DNA of 64,000 bases from Sphingomonas sp. (GTDB taxonomy: Bacteria; Pseudomonadota; Alphaproteobacteria; Sphingomonadales; Sphingomonadaceae), in NCBI GenBank assembly GCA_019635535.1, contig JAHBZH010000001.1, positions 2,198,995 to 2,262,994 of the forward strand, in the 5' to 3' direction. Below the pieces are notes generated by a model, which saw only the letters and a list, made by a program, of their open reading frames with translations, had not been told where the DNA came from and did no database searches. Position 1 is the first letter of the stretch. Every line of letters starts with the position of its first letter. Below are positions 26,315 through 34,860 of the stretch, piece after piece. The translations under genes and the position numbers were made by a program.

Positions 26315-27039
26315 TCCCGGCTGTCCGCACGCGGGGCCTCGTCCCGGCTCTGGCCGTCCTGCTGGCCTTCGCGCCGGCATCCGCGCAGCCCCAGAGCGCG
26401 CTGGCGGAATATGAGGAGCTGACCGGCCGGCCGAAGCCCGTCCCCGACATCCCGCCCGCCTTGCGCGAGATCATCACCGAGGCCAGCGCCGAGCGGCTGG
26501 TGATTCGCGGCCTCGGCGGCGCGGCCATCCCGGTCGAGATCGACTGGATGGAGCCGCTGCGCTTCGACAGCTTCGGCGACGGCCGCTTCGTCGGCTTCGA
26601 ATATGGCGGGGTCGAGGAGTTCGGCTACGTCCTCGTCGATCGCGCCGCCGCAGGCGAAGCGGCGATCATCGGGACCGGCCAGATCCCGGCTTTCTCGCCG
26701 GACGGACGCTGGTTCGCCGCGGTCGAGATGAGCGGCTCCGGCTGGGGCAATCTGAACGGCGTCGCCCTCTGGGAAGTGCTGCCCGATCGAGCGGCCCGCC
26801 GCCTGTTCAGCGACATCTTCCGGATGGAGCAGGATTGGCGGATCGACGGCTGGGCGAGGCCGGATTGCGTCGATTTCAGCAGCGTGGCGGACGATTGGCG
26901 GGCTCCCGAAGGCGCCGACTGGGAGGCCGCGCTGCGCGGCGCCCCGCGCCTCCGCTACATGATCGACATGTCTTCCGGCCTGTCGCTGCGCATCGCGGGC
27001 GAACGGCCGGGCTGCGCGCCGGAGGAACGGGATGGCTAA
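26311..27039 (+). CDS. Exported protein of unknown function, paralogue A
   Basis: A 242-residue protein with a signal peptide (to about residue 26, ASAQ). Recognisable segments are LTGRPKPVPDIP, RFVGFEYGGVEEFGYVLVDRAA, FSPDGRWFAAVE, SGWGNLNGVALWEV, DWRIDGWARPDCVDFS and DDWRAPEG. The same ordered segments appear in the gene at 27363-28097, so the two are paralogues. FSPDGR-type motifs suggest a beta-propeller-like or WD-like fold fragment, but I recognise no named family. It is coupled by ATGA to the serine hydrolase and overlaps MmcQ by 8 bases. Confidence 0.7.
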   Translation: MIPAVRTRGLVPALAVLLAFAPASAQPQSALAEYEELTGRPKPVPDIPPALREIITEASAERLVIRGLGGAAIPVEIDWMEPLRFDSFGDGRFVGFEYGGVEEFGYVLVDRAAAGEAAIIGTGQIPAFSPDGRWFAAVEMSGSGWGNLNGVALWEVLPDRAARRLFSDIFRMEQDWRIDGWARPDCVDFSSVADDWRAPEGADWEAALRGAPRLRYMIDMSSGLSLRIAGERPGCAPEERDG

Positions 27040-27388
27040 GCCCTTCGCCGGCTGGGACGAGGTCGTCGCCTTCGCACTGGCCTTGCCCGACACGGAGCTC
27101 GGCACATCCTACGGCAAGCCGGCGGTGAAGCTGCGCGGCAAGGCCTTCATCTATCCCAGCCGAGAACCGGACAGCTTCGGCGTCGCCTCATCGCTGGGCG
27201 AGAAGCAGATATTGATGGAGACCGACCCGGACACCTTCTGGGAAACCGACCATTATCGCAACTGGCCGGCGGTGCTGGTCCGTTACGGCAGCGCGGATCG
27301 CGAGCGGATCGAGACTGTCATCACCCGCGCCTGGTGGGACCGGGCGACCAAGGCGCAACGGAATGAATATGGCAATGAACGGCCTTAG
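27032..27388 (+). CDS. MmcQ/YjbR family DNA-binding-like protein
   Basis: A 118-residue protein with the CyaY-like fold of the MmcQ/YjbR family: FALALPDTELGTSYGKPAVKLRGKAFIY at the start (LP, E and GKPA positions conserved), then a central ILMETDP and a C-terminal AWWDRATKAQRNEY. These proteins are small, cytoplasmic and of unproven function, although the fold is described as DNA-binding-like. It is inserted between two paralogous secreted-protein genes with overlaps on both sides. Confidence 0.88.
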   Translation: MAKPFAGWDEVVAFALALPDTELGTSYGKPAVKLRGKAFIYPSREPDSFGVASSLGEKQILMETDPDTFWETDHYRNWPAVLVRYGSADRERIETVITRAWWDRATKAQRNEYGNERP

Positions 27389-28097
27389 CCTTTTTGCGGC
27401 AACGGCAGTGCTTGCGCTTGCCGATCTCGGCACCACGCAATCCTTTGTTCCGCGCACGCAATATGAGGACCTTGTAGAGCGGCCCAAGCCGATGCCCGAA
27501 ATCCCTGCGCACCTGCGCTCGATCCTGTCCGCGTCCTCTCCGGACCAATTGCTGGTGCGCGATCTTCATGGCCGCGATATCCCGGTCGATATCGAATGGT
27601 ATGAGCCGGAGGATTTCGTGCTTCTCCGGGACGGGCGCTATTTGGGTTTCGCGTTACAAGGTTATGAGGGTTTCGGTTATCTGCTGATCGACCGAGCCGC
27701 GAACGGAGAAGCGGCGGTGATCGCGACGGGAGAAGCGCCGCTCTTCTCGCCCGACGGCCGCTTTTTCGTGGCGCTACAGCAGTCCGACGCCGGTTGGGGG
27801 AATCTGGAAGGAGTCGGGCTGTGGGAGGTGCGCGCCGACATGACCTTCCGGCGCTTCTACAACGGCGCCCTCCCCTACGCCTATGACTGGCGGCTGGACG
27901 GCTGGGTGAGGCCGGATTGCGTGGCGCTGAGCGCGGTTCTCGGGGATTGGCGTCCGCCCGACGGCGAGGATTGGGACGTGGCAATCCGGACAGCGCGCCG
28001 TGTCCAATACAACCTGCTGGTGGAATCGGAAGGCATTGCGATGGAAATGACGTTCGATGCGCCGCCATGCGTCTCCAACGCAGAGGACGAACCCTGA
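27363..28097 (+). CDS. Exported protein of unknown function, paralogue B
   Basis: A 244-residue protein with signal-peptide-like N-terminus. It is a clear paralogue of the gene at 26311-27039: the segments ERPKPMPEIP, YLGFALQGYEGFGYLLIDRAA, FSPDGRFFVALQ, DAGWGNLEGVGLWEV, DWRLDGWVRPDCVALS and GDWRPPDGEDW occur in the same order. Three possible starts (27363, 27369, 27375) all lie inside the MmcQ gene. Its codon use is less GC-extreme than the paralogue, consistent with age since duplication. Function unknown. Confidence 0.68.
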   Translation: MNMAMNGLSLFAATAVLALADLGTTQSFVPRTQYEDLVERPKPMPEIPAHLRSILSASSPDQLLVRDLHGRDIPVDIEWYEPEDFVLLRDGRYLGFALQGYEGFGYLLIDRAANGEAAVIATGEAPLFSPDGRFFVALQQSDAGWGNLEGVGLWEVRADMTFRRFYNGALPYAYDWRLDGWVRPDCVALSAVLGDWRPPDGEDWDVAIRTARRVQYNLLVESEGIAMEMTFDAPPCVSNAEDEP

Positions 28098-28942
28098 GCT
28101 TCGTCCGCTTCGCCGCGATCGACTGGTCCGGCGCGAAGGGCGGGCGGCACAAGGGCATTGCCGTCGCCATCTGCGAAGCGGGCCAGACCGCGCCAAAGCT
28201 CGTCCGTCCAGGCCATGCCTGGTCGCGCGGCGAGGTGCGGGACTGGCTGAGCGATGCGGCGGCGGAAGCGCCGACCCTGTTCGGATTCGATTTCAGCTTC
28301 GCCCCGCCGATCGTCGGACGCGGCGCCTATCTGCCCGGCGAGCGCGGCGTGCCGGACGACGCCAAAGCCTTCTGGGCCTATGTCGACGGCCGCTGCGACG
28401 ACGAGGATCTGGGCGCGGCCAGCTTCCTCGAACGCGCCCACCGCCGCCATTTCTATTTCGGCGCGGCGGACGGGCCGAAGCGCGATTTCCTGCATCACCG
28501 GGTCTGCGAGACGATCTTCAACGCGAGCGGCGGCGGCAAGGCCTCGACCGTCTATGACGCGATCGGCGCGGCGCAGGTCGCCAAGGCGAGCTTCGCCGGG
28601 ATGCGGCTGTTGCACGCTCTGGCGGGGCGCGTTCCCGTCTGGCCGTTCGATCCTCTGCCCGCCCAGGGCAGCCTGATCGTCGAAATCTATACCCGCGCCT
28701 TCATCCGCCTCGCGGGCTTGAGCGGCCGCAAGGTCCGCGACCGGGACCAGCTCGACGCGGCGCTGGCCGCGCTCGGCAGCGATCCGGCGCGCCTGGAAGG
28801 GCCGTCGTCCGACCATGAAACCGACGTCCTGATCGCCGCCGCCGGCCTGCGCGCCATCGCGTCCGACGCGCGTTACTGGTCGCCGGCCGGTATCACGCCA
28901 AAGATCGCGCGCACGGAGGGCTGGACGTTCGGCGTGACTTAG
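28067..28942 (+). CDS. Predicted RNase H-like protein (DUF429-like)
   Basis: A 291-residue protein. The N-terminus VRFAAIDWSGAKGGRHKGIAVA and the later FGFDFSF carry acidic residues in positions like those of RNase H-fold nucleases of the DUF429 group; the family call is tentative. The only upstream ATG in frame (28067) lies 31 bases inside the preceding gene. The C-terminus contains SSDHETDVLIAAAGLRAIA. It is followed after 30 bases by tRNA-Thr. Substrate and role are unknown. Confidence 0.6.
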   Translation: MRLQRRGRTLSFVRFAAIDWSGAKGGRHKGIAVAICEAGQTAPKLVRPGHAWSRGEVRDWLSDAAAEAPTLFGFDFSFAPPIVGRGAYLPGERGVPDDAKAFWAYVDGRCDDEDLGAASFLERAHRRHFYFGAADGPKRDFLHHRVCETIFNASGGGKASTVYDAIGAAQVAKASFAGMRLLHALAGRVPVWPFDPLPAQGSLIVEIYTRAFIRLAGLSGRKVRDRDQLDAALAALGSDPARLEGPSSDHETDVLIAAAGLRAIASDARYWSPAGITPKIARTEGWTFGVT

Positions 28943-28972
28943 CCCATTTGGGCGCCGGCGCGGCAGCGCCAT

Positions 28973-29048
28973 GCCGGTTTAGCTCAGCTGGTAGAGCAGC
29001 GGTTTTGTAAACCGAAGGTCGCGGGTTCGATCCCTGCAACCGGCACCA
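28973..29048 (+). tRNA. tRNA-Thr (TGT)
   Basis: 76-base tRNA with encoded CCA. Acceptor GCCGGTT/AACCGGC, D-arm GCTC...GAGC, anticodon stem GCGGT/ACCGA with loop TTTGTAA (anticodon TGT), T-arm GCGGG-TTCGATC-CCTGC. Confidence 0.95.
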
Positions 29049-29054
29049 CAATCC

Positions 29055-30041
29055 TCAGATCAGCCGCATCGGCTTGAAACGGGTCGCTTCGGCGATCGCC
29101 TCGCGCTCCTCGATCTCCAGATCGAAGCGCATGGCCAGCGCATCGAGGATCGCGACGACGCTCGCTTCCGGCGTCGAGGCCGCGGCGGTGATGCCGATCT
29201 GGCGCGCGCCGTCCAGCAGCGCGAAATCGACCTCTCCGGCCTCGGCGACCAGTTGCACCGTACCGCAGCCGGCGGCGCGCGCGACTTCGGCGAGCCGGCA
29301 GGCGTTGGACGAGAAGGGGGCGCCCGCGACGATGATCGCGTCGGCCTCGCCGGCGAGCGCGCGCACCGCCGCCTGGCGGTTGGTCGTCGCGTAACAGATG
29401 TCGCTAGCCGGCGGCGCGGCGAGATCGGCGAAGCGCGCTTCGAGCGCCGCGATCACGATGGCCGCCTCGTCCACCGAATAGGTCGTCTGCACCGCATAGG
29501 CGGCCGGCACATCGTCGGCGAGGTCGAGCGCCATCGCCGCCTCGGCCGATCCGACCACGCTCGCCGCGCCGTCTGGAAGCTGGCCCAGGGTCCCGGCGAT
29601 TTCCGGATGGCCCTCATGGCCGATCAGGATGACGTGGCGGCCGGCGGCATGGTGGCGCGTCACTTCGCGATGGACCTTGGCGACCAACGGGCAGACCGCG
29701 TCGAACCAGGTGAGCTCCCGCCGATCGGCCTCACGCGCCACACGATCGGGGATGCCGTGCGCCGACATGATGACGACCGCGCCGTCCGGCACCGCGTCCA
29801 GCTCCTCGACGAAGACCGCACCCTTCGCCTCCAGATCGCGGACGACGGCGAGATTGTGGACGATCGGGCGGCGGACATAGACGGGCGCGCCATAGCGCTC
29901 CAGCGCCGCCTCGACCCCCGCGATCGCCCGGCGCACGCCCGCGCAGAAGCCGCGCGGCGCGGCCAACAGGACGCGCAGCGCGGGTTTCGTGGCCGATCCC
30001 TCCACGGGCTCGGCCAGGGACAGTTGCGGCTGGGCCATCAT
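29055..30041 (-). CDS. ispH: 4-Hydroxy-3-methylbut-2-enyl diphosphate reductase
   Basis: A 328-residue iron-sulfur enzyme, the last step of the methylerythritol phosphate pathway, making IPP and DMAPP. The three cluster cysteines lie in GFCAGVRRAI (near residue 33), VCPLVAKVHREV (near 115) and ICYATTNRQ (near 215). SSNACRLAE (near 245) matches the substrate-binding SSN motif. It sits close to the carotenoid genes that consume its product, though a separate gene lies between. The start is one of two tandem ATG codons. Confidence 0.96.
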   Translation of the reverse strand: MMAQPQLSLAEPVEGSATKPALRVLLAAPRGFCAGVRRAIAGVEAALERYGAPVYVRRPIVHNLAVVRDLEAKGAVFVEELDAVPDGAVVIMSAHGIPDRVAREADRRELTWFDAVCPLVAKVHREVTRHHAAGRHVILIGHEGHPEIAGTLGQLPDGAASVVGSAEAAMALDLADDVPAAYAVQTTYSVDEAAIVIAALEARFADLAAPPASDICYATTNRQAAVRALAGEADAIIVAGAPFSSNACRLAEVARAAGCGTVQLVAEAGEVDFALLDGARQIGITAAASTPEASVVAILDALAMRFDLEIEEREAIAEATRFKPMRLI

Positions 30042-30098
30042 TCCCCCCAGCCCCTCTTATGCCGTCAAAGCTGAGCGAGGGAAAGCGGTTCGCTTGCC

Positions 30099-30590
30099 TC
30101 AGATCAGGTAGCGCAGCCGGACGTTCTGGCGGACGGAGCCCTCCGTCACCTCGAAGCGCACCTCGTCGAAGCGCGGCGGGCCCATGCGGAGGCCGGGGTT
30201 GCGGGAAAAACCGAAGCCTTCGCGCGGGATCGCCATGAAGCGGTCGAGCCGGCCGTTCGAATTCTCGTCATGGATCACGGCCAGCGCGTAGCTGCCGGAG
30301 GCAGCGCCCTCGATCCGCACATGCGCCGCCTGCGCGGCGGGTATCGAGCGCTTGATCGCCGCCGGATCGCCGTTGCAGTCGGGAAAATGCGCCTGGTTGC
30401 GGGTCAGGCAGAGGCGGACGATGCCCTGCATGTTGCGCAGCCCCTCGATATGAATCTCGATCGTCGCACCATCATAGGCCGCCGCCGGCTGGGGCAGCAG
30501 CAGCATCGCCGCCAGGATCGGGAAGGCGGAACGTACCCAGCCCCTTGTCGGTACCGCACAGGCGGTCCCAGAAGCGGAAATAGAGACCAT
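30099..30590 (-). CDS. DUF2141 exported protein
   Basis: A protein of about 163 residues. After an unusually long n-region comes a signal-peptide core, FPILAAMLLLPQPAAA. The DUF2141 part has IEIHIEGLRNMQGIVRLCLT, YALAVIHDENSNGRLD (near residue 95) and FGFSRNP. The family is exported and often found beside carotenoid genes. The start is uncertain: ATG 30590 or ATG 30602, both well inside the neighbouring hydroxylase gene (30472), giving an out-of-frame overlap of about 120 bases. I see no good ribosome site for either. Confidence 0.7.
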   Translation of the reverse strand: MVSISASGTACAVPTRGWVRSAFPILAAMLLLPQPAAAYDGATIEIHIEGLRNMQGIVRLCLTRNQAHFPDCNGDPAAIKRSIPAAQAAHVRIEGAASGSYALAVIHDENSNGRLDRFMAIPREGFGFSRNPGLRMGPPRFDEVRFEVTEGSVRQNVRLRYLI

Positions 30591-31245
30591 AATTGCACCC
30601 ATAATGCTGATGGTGGCGCTGATGGTGACTGGCGGTGATCAGCCAGTCGCCCGCTCTACTCTCGACGAGCCGGCGAGGGAACATCTCCCAGCCCATATGA
30701 TTGGTGACGCCCATCACCGTCATCACGGTCAGCACCACGCCGAGCGCGCCGACATGGATCGGGATGGTCAGCACCAGCGCCGGGATCACCACCGCCCCGG
30801 TCAGCGCCTCCCAGGGATGGAAGCTCATCGCCGCCCAGGCGGTGGGCGGGCGGCTGGCATGGTGGACGGCATGGGCGACGCGGAACAGCCTGGGCCGATG
30901 CATCCAGCGGTGCGTCCAGTAAAACCATGTGTCGTGGAGGAAGAGATAGACGAAGATCGAGGCGGGCAGCCACCAGAGCGGCCAGGCGCTCACATCGGCA
31001 TAGACCTTCGTCCAGCCATGTTGCTGCCAGCCCCAGGCGAGCAGCCCGGCCGGCGCGCCGTAAATGAAGGCGCTGGCCAGCGACCAGCCGATCTCGCGCC
31101 GGATCTGGGGATCGAGCCCGGCATAAAGGCCGGGAAAGCGCGCCCGGGTCAGCAGTGCGAAACCCCCGCTGACGATCAGGTAGCGCACGCCCACGATAAG
31201 GGTCATCGCGACGATCGACAGCGAAATGGCGAGGATGAGGCTCAC
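30472..31245 (-). CDS. Sterol desaturase/fatty acid hydroxylase family protein (possible carotenoid hydroxylase)
   Basis: A 257-residue membrane di-iron protein. Histidine clusters: HDTWFYWTHRWMH (near residues 105-117), HAVHH (near 124-128) and HHQRHHQHYG (near 207-216), with four hydrophobic segments around them. It starts at GTG 31245, preceded by AAGGAA. It is divergent from crtY. In sphingomonad nostoxanthin clusters a beta-ring 2,2'-hydroxylase (CrtG) is expected near crtY, so this is a candidate; the assignment is inference from position and fold, and I leave the symbol empty. The 3' end overlaps the DUF2141 gene. Confidence 0.75.
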   Translation of the reverse strand: MSLILAISLSIVAMTLIVGVRYLIVSGGFALLTRARFPGLYAGLDPQIRREIGWSLASAFIYGAPAGLLAWGWQQHGWTKVYADVSAWPLWWLPASIFVYLFLHDTWFYWTHRWMHRPRLFRVAHAVHHASRPPTAWAAMSFHPWEALTGAVVIPALVLTIPIHVGALGVVLTVMTVMGVTNHMGWEMFPRRLVESRAGDWLITASHHQRHHQHYGCNYGLYFRFWDRLCGTDKGLGTFRLPDPGGDAAAAPAGGGL

Positions 31246-31303
31246 GGTGCGTTCCTTACAACAGCCGGTGGCGATGCGCGACGGCCATCGTTATGAGGGC
31301 CGC

Positions 31304-32392
31304 GTGTCGGGGCGGGAACCATTGATCATCGCGGGCGGCGGGCTTGCCGGGTGCCTGACCGCGCTCGCTTTGGCGAAGCTGCGGCCGGAGGTGCCGTTTC
31401 TGCTGGTCGAGCAGGGCGAAAGCTTCGGCGGGAACCATGTCTGGTCCTTCTTCGACGCGGACGTGGCGGCGGGGGATCGCTGGCTGGTCGAGCCGATGAT
31501 CGCGCGGAGCTGGGACGGCTACGACATAAGCTTCCCCGAACGCCGCCGCACTTTGCCCACCCGCTACAACAGCACGCGCTCCGATCTGCTCGACGCGGCG
31601 GTGCGCGAAAGGCTGCGCCCGGACCAGTATCGGCTGGGCGAAACGGCGGATCGGATCGACGTGGACGCGCGCGGCGCGGCCCATCTGGAGGCGCTCGATC
31701 TCGGCTGGCAGAAGTTCGTCGGGCGGGAATATCGGATGCGCGCTCCGCACGGCCTGAGCCGTCCGATCGTGATGGACGCTTGCGTCGATCAGGCGGACGG
31801 CTATCGCTTCGTCTATTGCCTGCCCTTCACCGAGGACCGACTCCTGATCGAGGACACCTATTACAGCACCGATCCGACGCTGGACCGGGCGGAGCTTGGC
31901 GCACGGATCGAGGCCTATGCGGCGGCGCGGGGTTGGCATCCGGCGGCGCTGGAGCATGAGGAAGCGGGTGTGCTCCCCGTCGCGATGGGCGGGGATTTCG
32001 ACGCCTTCTGGCCGGAAGGCGACAAAGCGGCGCGGATCGGGCTGCGCGGCGGCTTCTTCCATCCGACGACCGGCTATTCGCTGCCCGACGCGGTGCGGAT
32101 CGCCATGCTGATCGCCCGACAGACGGACTTTTCGACGCTGCCGCGGGTGCTTCGCGCCGAGGCGAAGCGGCTGTGGCGCGCGCGCGGTTTCTATCGCCTG
32201 CTCGACAGGATGCTGTTCCGCGCCGCCGAACCCGCCGAGCGCTACAGGATACTCCAGCATTTCTACCGCCTGTCGCCCGATCTGGTGGAGCGTTTCTACG
32301 CCGCGCAATCGACGCTGGCGGACAAGGCACGCATCCTCTCCGGCAAGCCGCCCGTGCCGATCGGCCGCGCGCTGAAGGCGCTGACGGCATGA
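31304..32392 (+). CDS. crtY: Lycopene beta-cyclase, apparently shortened
   Basis: A protein of about 362 residues. FAD-binding N-terminus LIIAGGGLAGCLTALALA, then GGNHVWSFF, DLGWQKFVGREYRM, PHGLSRPIVMDACVDQ, GYRFVYCLPF, LIEDTYY, GFFHPTTGYSLPDAVRIA and LSGKPPVP. Compared with remembered Pantoea and Paracoccus CrtY, the segment between YRLGETADRI and DVDARGAA lacks about 18 residues that normally precede the (D/A)GRG motif. I choose GTG 31304 with GAGGG upstream; ATG 31274 is an alternative. The stop overlaps crtI (ATGA). The product converts lycopene to beta-carotene if active. Confidence 0.9.
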   Translation: MSGREPLIIAGGGLAGCLTALALAKLRPEVPFLLVEQGESFGGNHVWSFFDADVAAGDRWLVEPMIARSWDGYDISFPERRRTLPTRYNSTRSDLLDAAVRERLRPDQYRLGETADRIDVDARGAAHLEALDLGWQKFVGREYRMRAPHGLSRPIVMDACVDQADGYRFVYCLPFTEDRLLIEDTYYSTDPTLDRAELGARIEAYAAARGWHPAALEHEEAGVLPVAMGGDFDAFWPEGDKAARIGLRGGFFHPTTGYSLPDAVRIAMLIARQTDFSTLPRVLRAEAKRLWRARGFYRLLDRMLFRAAEPAERYRILQHFYRLSPDLVERFYAAQSTLADKARILSGKPPVPIGRALKALTA

Positions 32393-33870
32393 CAAAGAGC
32401 GTCGCGATCATCGGCGCCGGCTTCGGCGGCCTCGCGCTCGCCATAAGGCTGCAATCGGCCGGCATCGCCACGACCGTGATCGAGGCGCGGGACAAGCCCG
32501 GCGGGCGCGCCTATTTCTGGGAGAAGGACGGCCATGTCTTCGACGCGGGGCCGACCGTCATCACCGATCCCGATTGCCTGAAGGAACTCTGGGCGCTCTC
32601 CGGCGCGGACATCGCGGCGGACGTGACGCTGGAGCCGGTCACGCCCTTCTACCGCCTCTCCTGGCCGGACGGGACGGTCTTCGACTACAGCAATGACGAC
32701 GCACTGCTGGAGAAGCAGATCGCCGCGCTCCGGCCCGAGGATGTCCAAGGCTATCGCCGGTTCCTCGATTATTCGGCCGGCGTCTATCGCGAGGGCTATG
32801 AGAAATTGGGCGCCGTCCCCTTCCTCGATTTCGCGTCGATGCTGAAGGCGGGGCCGAGCCTGATGCGCTACCAGGCCTGGCGCTCGGTCTATTCGATCGT
32901 CTCGGGCCATGTGAAGGACGAGCGGCTGCGCGAGGCCTTGTCGTTCCACACCCTGCTGGTCGGCGGCAATCCGATGACGACCAGTTCGATCTACGCGCTG
33001 ATCCACAAGCTGGAGCGGGATGGCGGAATCTGGTTCGCCAAGGGCGGTACCAATGCGCTGGTGCGCGGCATGGCGCGGCATTTCGAACGGATCGGCGGCG
33101 AAATACGGCTCGGCGATCCGGTGCGGGAAATCCTGACCGACGGCGCGAAGGCGACGGGGGTGCGGACGAAAAGCGGCTGGCACGCCTTGTTCGACGCGGT
33201 CGCCTCGAACGGCGACGTGGTGCACAGCTACGATCTGGTAAAGGGCCACAAGAGGGGAGCGACAGCTGCGAAGCGCTTGCGCCGCAAGCGCTTCTCCCCG
33301 TCCCTCTTCGTCGTCCATTTCGGCGTGAAGGGCCACTTCCCCGAGGTGAAGCACCACAATATCCTGTTCGGGCCGCGCTATCACGGGCTGCTCGCCGACA
33401 TCTACCGGAACGGCAAGCTGGCCGCCGATCCTTCCCTCTATATCCATCATCCGACCGCGACCGATCCGGACATGGCGCCGGCGGGCCATTCGACCTTCTA
33501 CGCGCTCGCCCCGGTGCCCCACCTCGGCAAGCTCGACGTGGACTGGGCGGTGGAAGGGCCGCGTTATCGCGACCGCATCCTGGAGGTGGTGGAGCAGCGG
33601 CTGATCCCCGGCCTGCGCGCGAACATCACCACCTCGTTCCACTATACGCCACGGGATTTCGCCCACGATCTCGGCGCGCATCTGGGCTCGGCCTTCAGCC
33701 TCGAGCCGCTGCTGACCCAGAGCGCCTGGTTCCGCGTCCACAATCGCGATGACGTCATTCCCAATCTCTATTTCGTCGGCGCCGGCACCCATCCGGGCGC
33801 GGGCATTCCCGGCGTGGTGGGGAGCGCCAAGGCAACCGCCGGGCTGATGATCGATGATCTCGGCCGCTGA
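32389..33870 (+). CDS. crtI: Phytoene desaturase
   Basis: A 493-residue FAD enzyme that converts phytoene to lycopene. Dinucleotide-binding motif VAIIGAGFGGLALAIRL at residues 5-21, EARDKPGGRAY, DAGPTVITDP (near 55), and the C-terminal signature NLYFVGAGTHPGAGIPGV (near 460-477). Length is typical for CrtI. It overlaps crtY at the start by four bases and crtB at the end by 17 bases, so the three form a tight operon. Confidence 0.97.
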   Translation: MTKSVAIIGAGFGGLALAIRLQSAGIATTVIEARDKPGGRAYFWEKDGHVFDAGPTVITDPDCLKELWALSGADIAADVTLEPVTPFYRLSWPDGTVFDYSNDDALLEKQIAALRPEDVQGYRRFLDYSAGVYREGYEKLGAVPFLDFASMLKAGPSLMRYQAWRSVYSIVSGHVKDERLREALSFHTLLVGGNPMTTSSIYALIHKLERDGGIWFAKGGTNALVRGMARHFERIGGEIRLGDPVREILTDGAKATGVRTKSGWHALFDAVASNGDVVHSYDLVKGHKRGATAAKRLRRKRFSPSLFVVHFGVKGHFPEVKHHNILFGPRYHGLLADIYRNGKLAADPSLYIHHPTATDPDMAPAGHSTFYALAPVPHLGKLDVDWAVEGPRYRDRILEVVEQRLIPGLRANITTSFHYTPRDFAHDLGAHLGSAFSLEPLLTQSAWFRVHNRDDVIPNLYFVGAGTHPGAGIPGVVGSAKATAGLMIDDLGR

Positions 33871-34759
33871 GAGATCATCTTTGGTGGCGGAAGCCGAGCG
33901 GATCATCCGCGCGGGCTCCAAGTCGTTCCGCTTCGCCAGCAACCTGTTCGACCAGGAAACGCGCGAGCGGGCGTGGCTGCTCTATTCGTGGTGCCGCGCC
34001 TGCGACGATCTGGCGGACGGCCAGACGCTCGGCCATAGCGCGATCGCGCCGGCCGATCCGGAGCGGCGCATCGCCTATATCCGCGAGACGACCGACCGGG
34101 CGCTGGCGGGCGAGACGGTGGGCGTCGCGCCGTTCGACGCGCTGCGGGTGGTGGCGGGCGAATGCGGCATTCCGCGCCGCTACATGGACGATCATCTCGC
34201 CGGCTTCGCGCTGGACGCGGAGGGCTGGCGGCCGCGGAGCGAGGACGACCTGCTGCGTTATTGCTACCATGTCGCCGGCGCGGTCGGCTGCATGATGGCG
34301 GTGATCATGGGCGTTTCGCCCAATGACGAGGATACGCTGGACCGGGCCAGCGATCTCGGCCTCGCCTTCCAATTGTCCAACATCGCGCGCGACATCGTCG
34401 AGGACCATGGCGTCGGGCGGGTCTATATCCCGACGGACTGGGGCAGGGTCGATCCGGCCGACCGCGCCGGGCTGGCCGCGATCGCCGAGCGGATCGGCGC
34501 GCTGGTCGAACGCTACGAGGCTTCGGCCCGCGTCGGCGCCGCCCGCCTCCCCTTCCGCGCACGCTGGGCGGTGCTGTCGGCGGCGAACATCTATGGCGGC
34601 ATCGCCCGCAAGGTGGTGGCGCGTGGGACAAGCGCCTGGGACAGCCGCACCGTGGTCCACAAGCCGGAAAAGCTGCTGCTGGTGATCAACGCCCTCGTCG
34701 AATGCGGCGACCGCCCCGAGCCGGTGGACCGCGCGGGGCTATGGACCCGGCCGAGGTGA
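33854..34759 (+). CDS. crtB: Phytoene synthase
   Basis: A 301-residue prenyl transferase that condenses two geranylgeranyl diphosphates to phytoene. The first Asp-rich site is CDDLADG (near residue 52), and the second is NIARDIVEDHGVGRVYIP (near 177-194). FRFASNLFD and YCYHVAGAVG are also present. It starts 17 bases inside crtI. It is followed by a dispersed palindromic repeat and then crtZ on the other strand. No crtE is in the window. Confidence 0.96.
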   Translation: MISAAERSSLVAEAERIIRAGSKSFRFASNLFDQETRERAWLLYSWCRACDDLADGQTLGHSAIAPADPERRIAYIRETTDRALAGETVGVAPFDALRVVAGECGIPRRYMDDHLAGFALDAEGWRPRSEDDLLRYCYHVAGAVGCMMAVIMGVSPNDEDTLDRASDLGLAFQLSNIARDIVEDHGVGRVYIPTDWGRVDPADRAGLAAIAERIGALVERYEASARVGAARLPFRARWAVLSAANIYGGIARKVVARGTSAWDSRTVVHKPEKLLLVINALVECGDRPEPVDRAGLWTRPR

Positions 34760-34770
34760 CATCGCCAATC

Positions 34771-34852
34771 GTCATTGCGAGCGGAGCGAAGCAATCCAGT
34801 GCGGCCTCCGAGACCCGCTGGATTGCCGCGTCGCTGCGCTCCTCGCAATGAC
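34771..34852. repeat. Dispersed palindromic repeat (REP-like), copy 1
   Basis: 82-bp imperfect hairpin: left arm begins GTCATTGCGAGCGGAGCGAA, right arm ends CTCCTCGCAATGAC. Arms of 29 and 35 bases pair around an 18-base loop; the long arm has an extra GCGTCG-type insert. The reverse complement of copy 2 (47513-47594) has the same length and differs mainly in the loop. It sits between the convergent crtB and crtZ genes. Confidence 0.85.
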
Positions 34853-34860
34853 GATGGGGT

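Noticed and set aside
31226..31303. Earlier start for crtY at 31226
   Set aside because: It would overlap the divergent hydroxylase start and adds residues with no counterpart in CrtY; GTG 31304 has a ribosome site.
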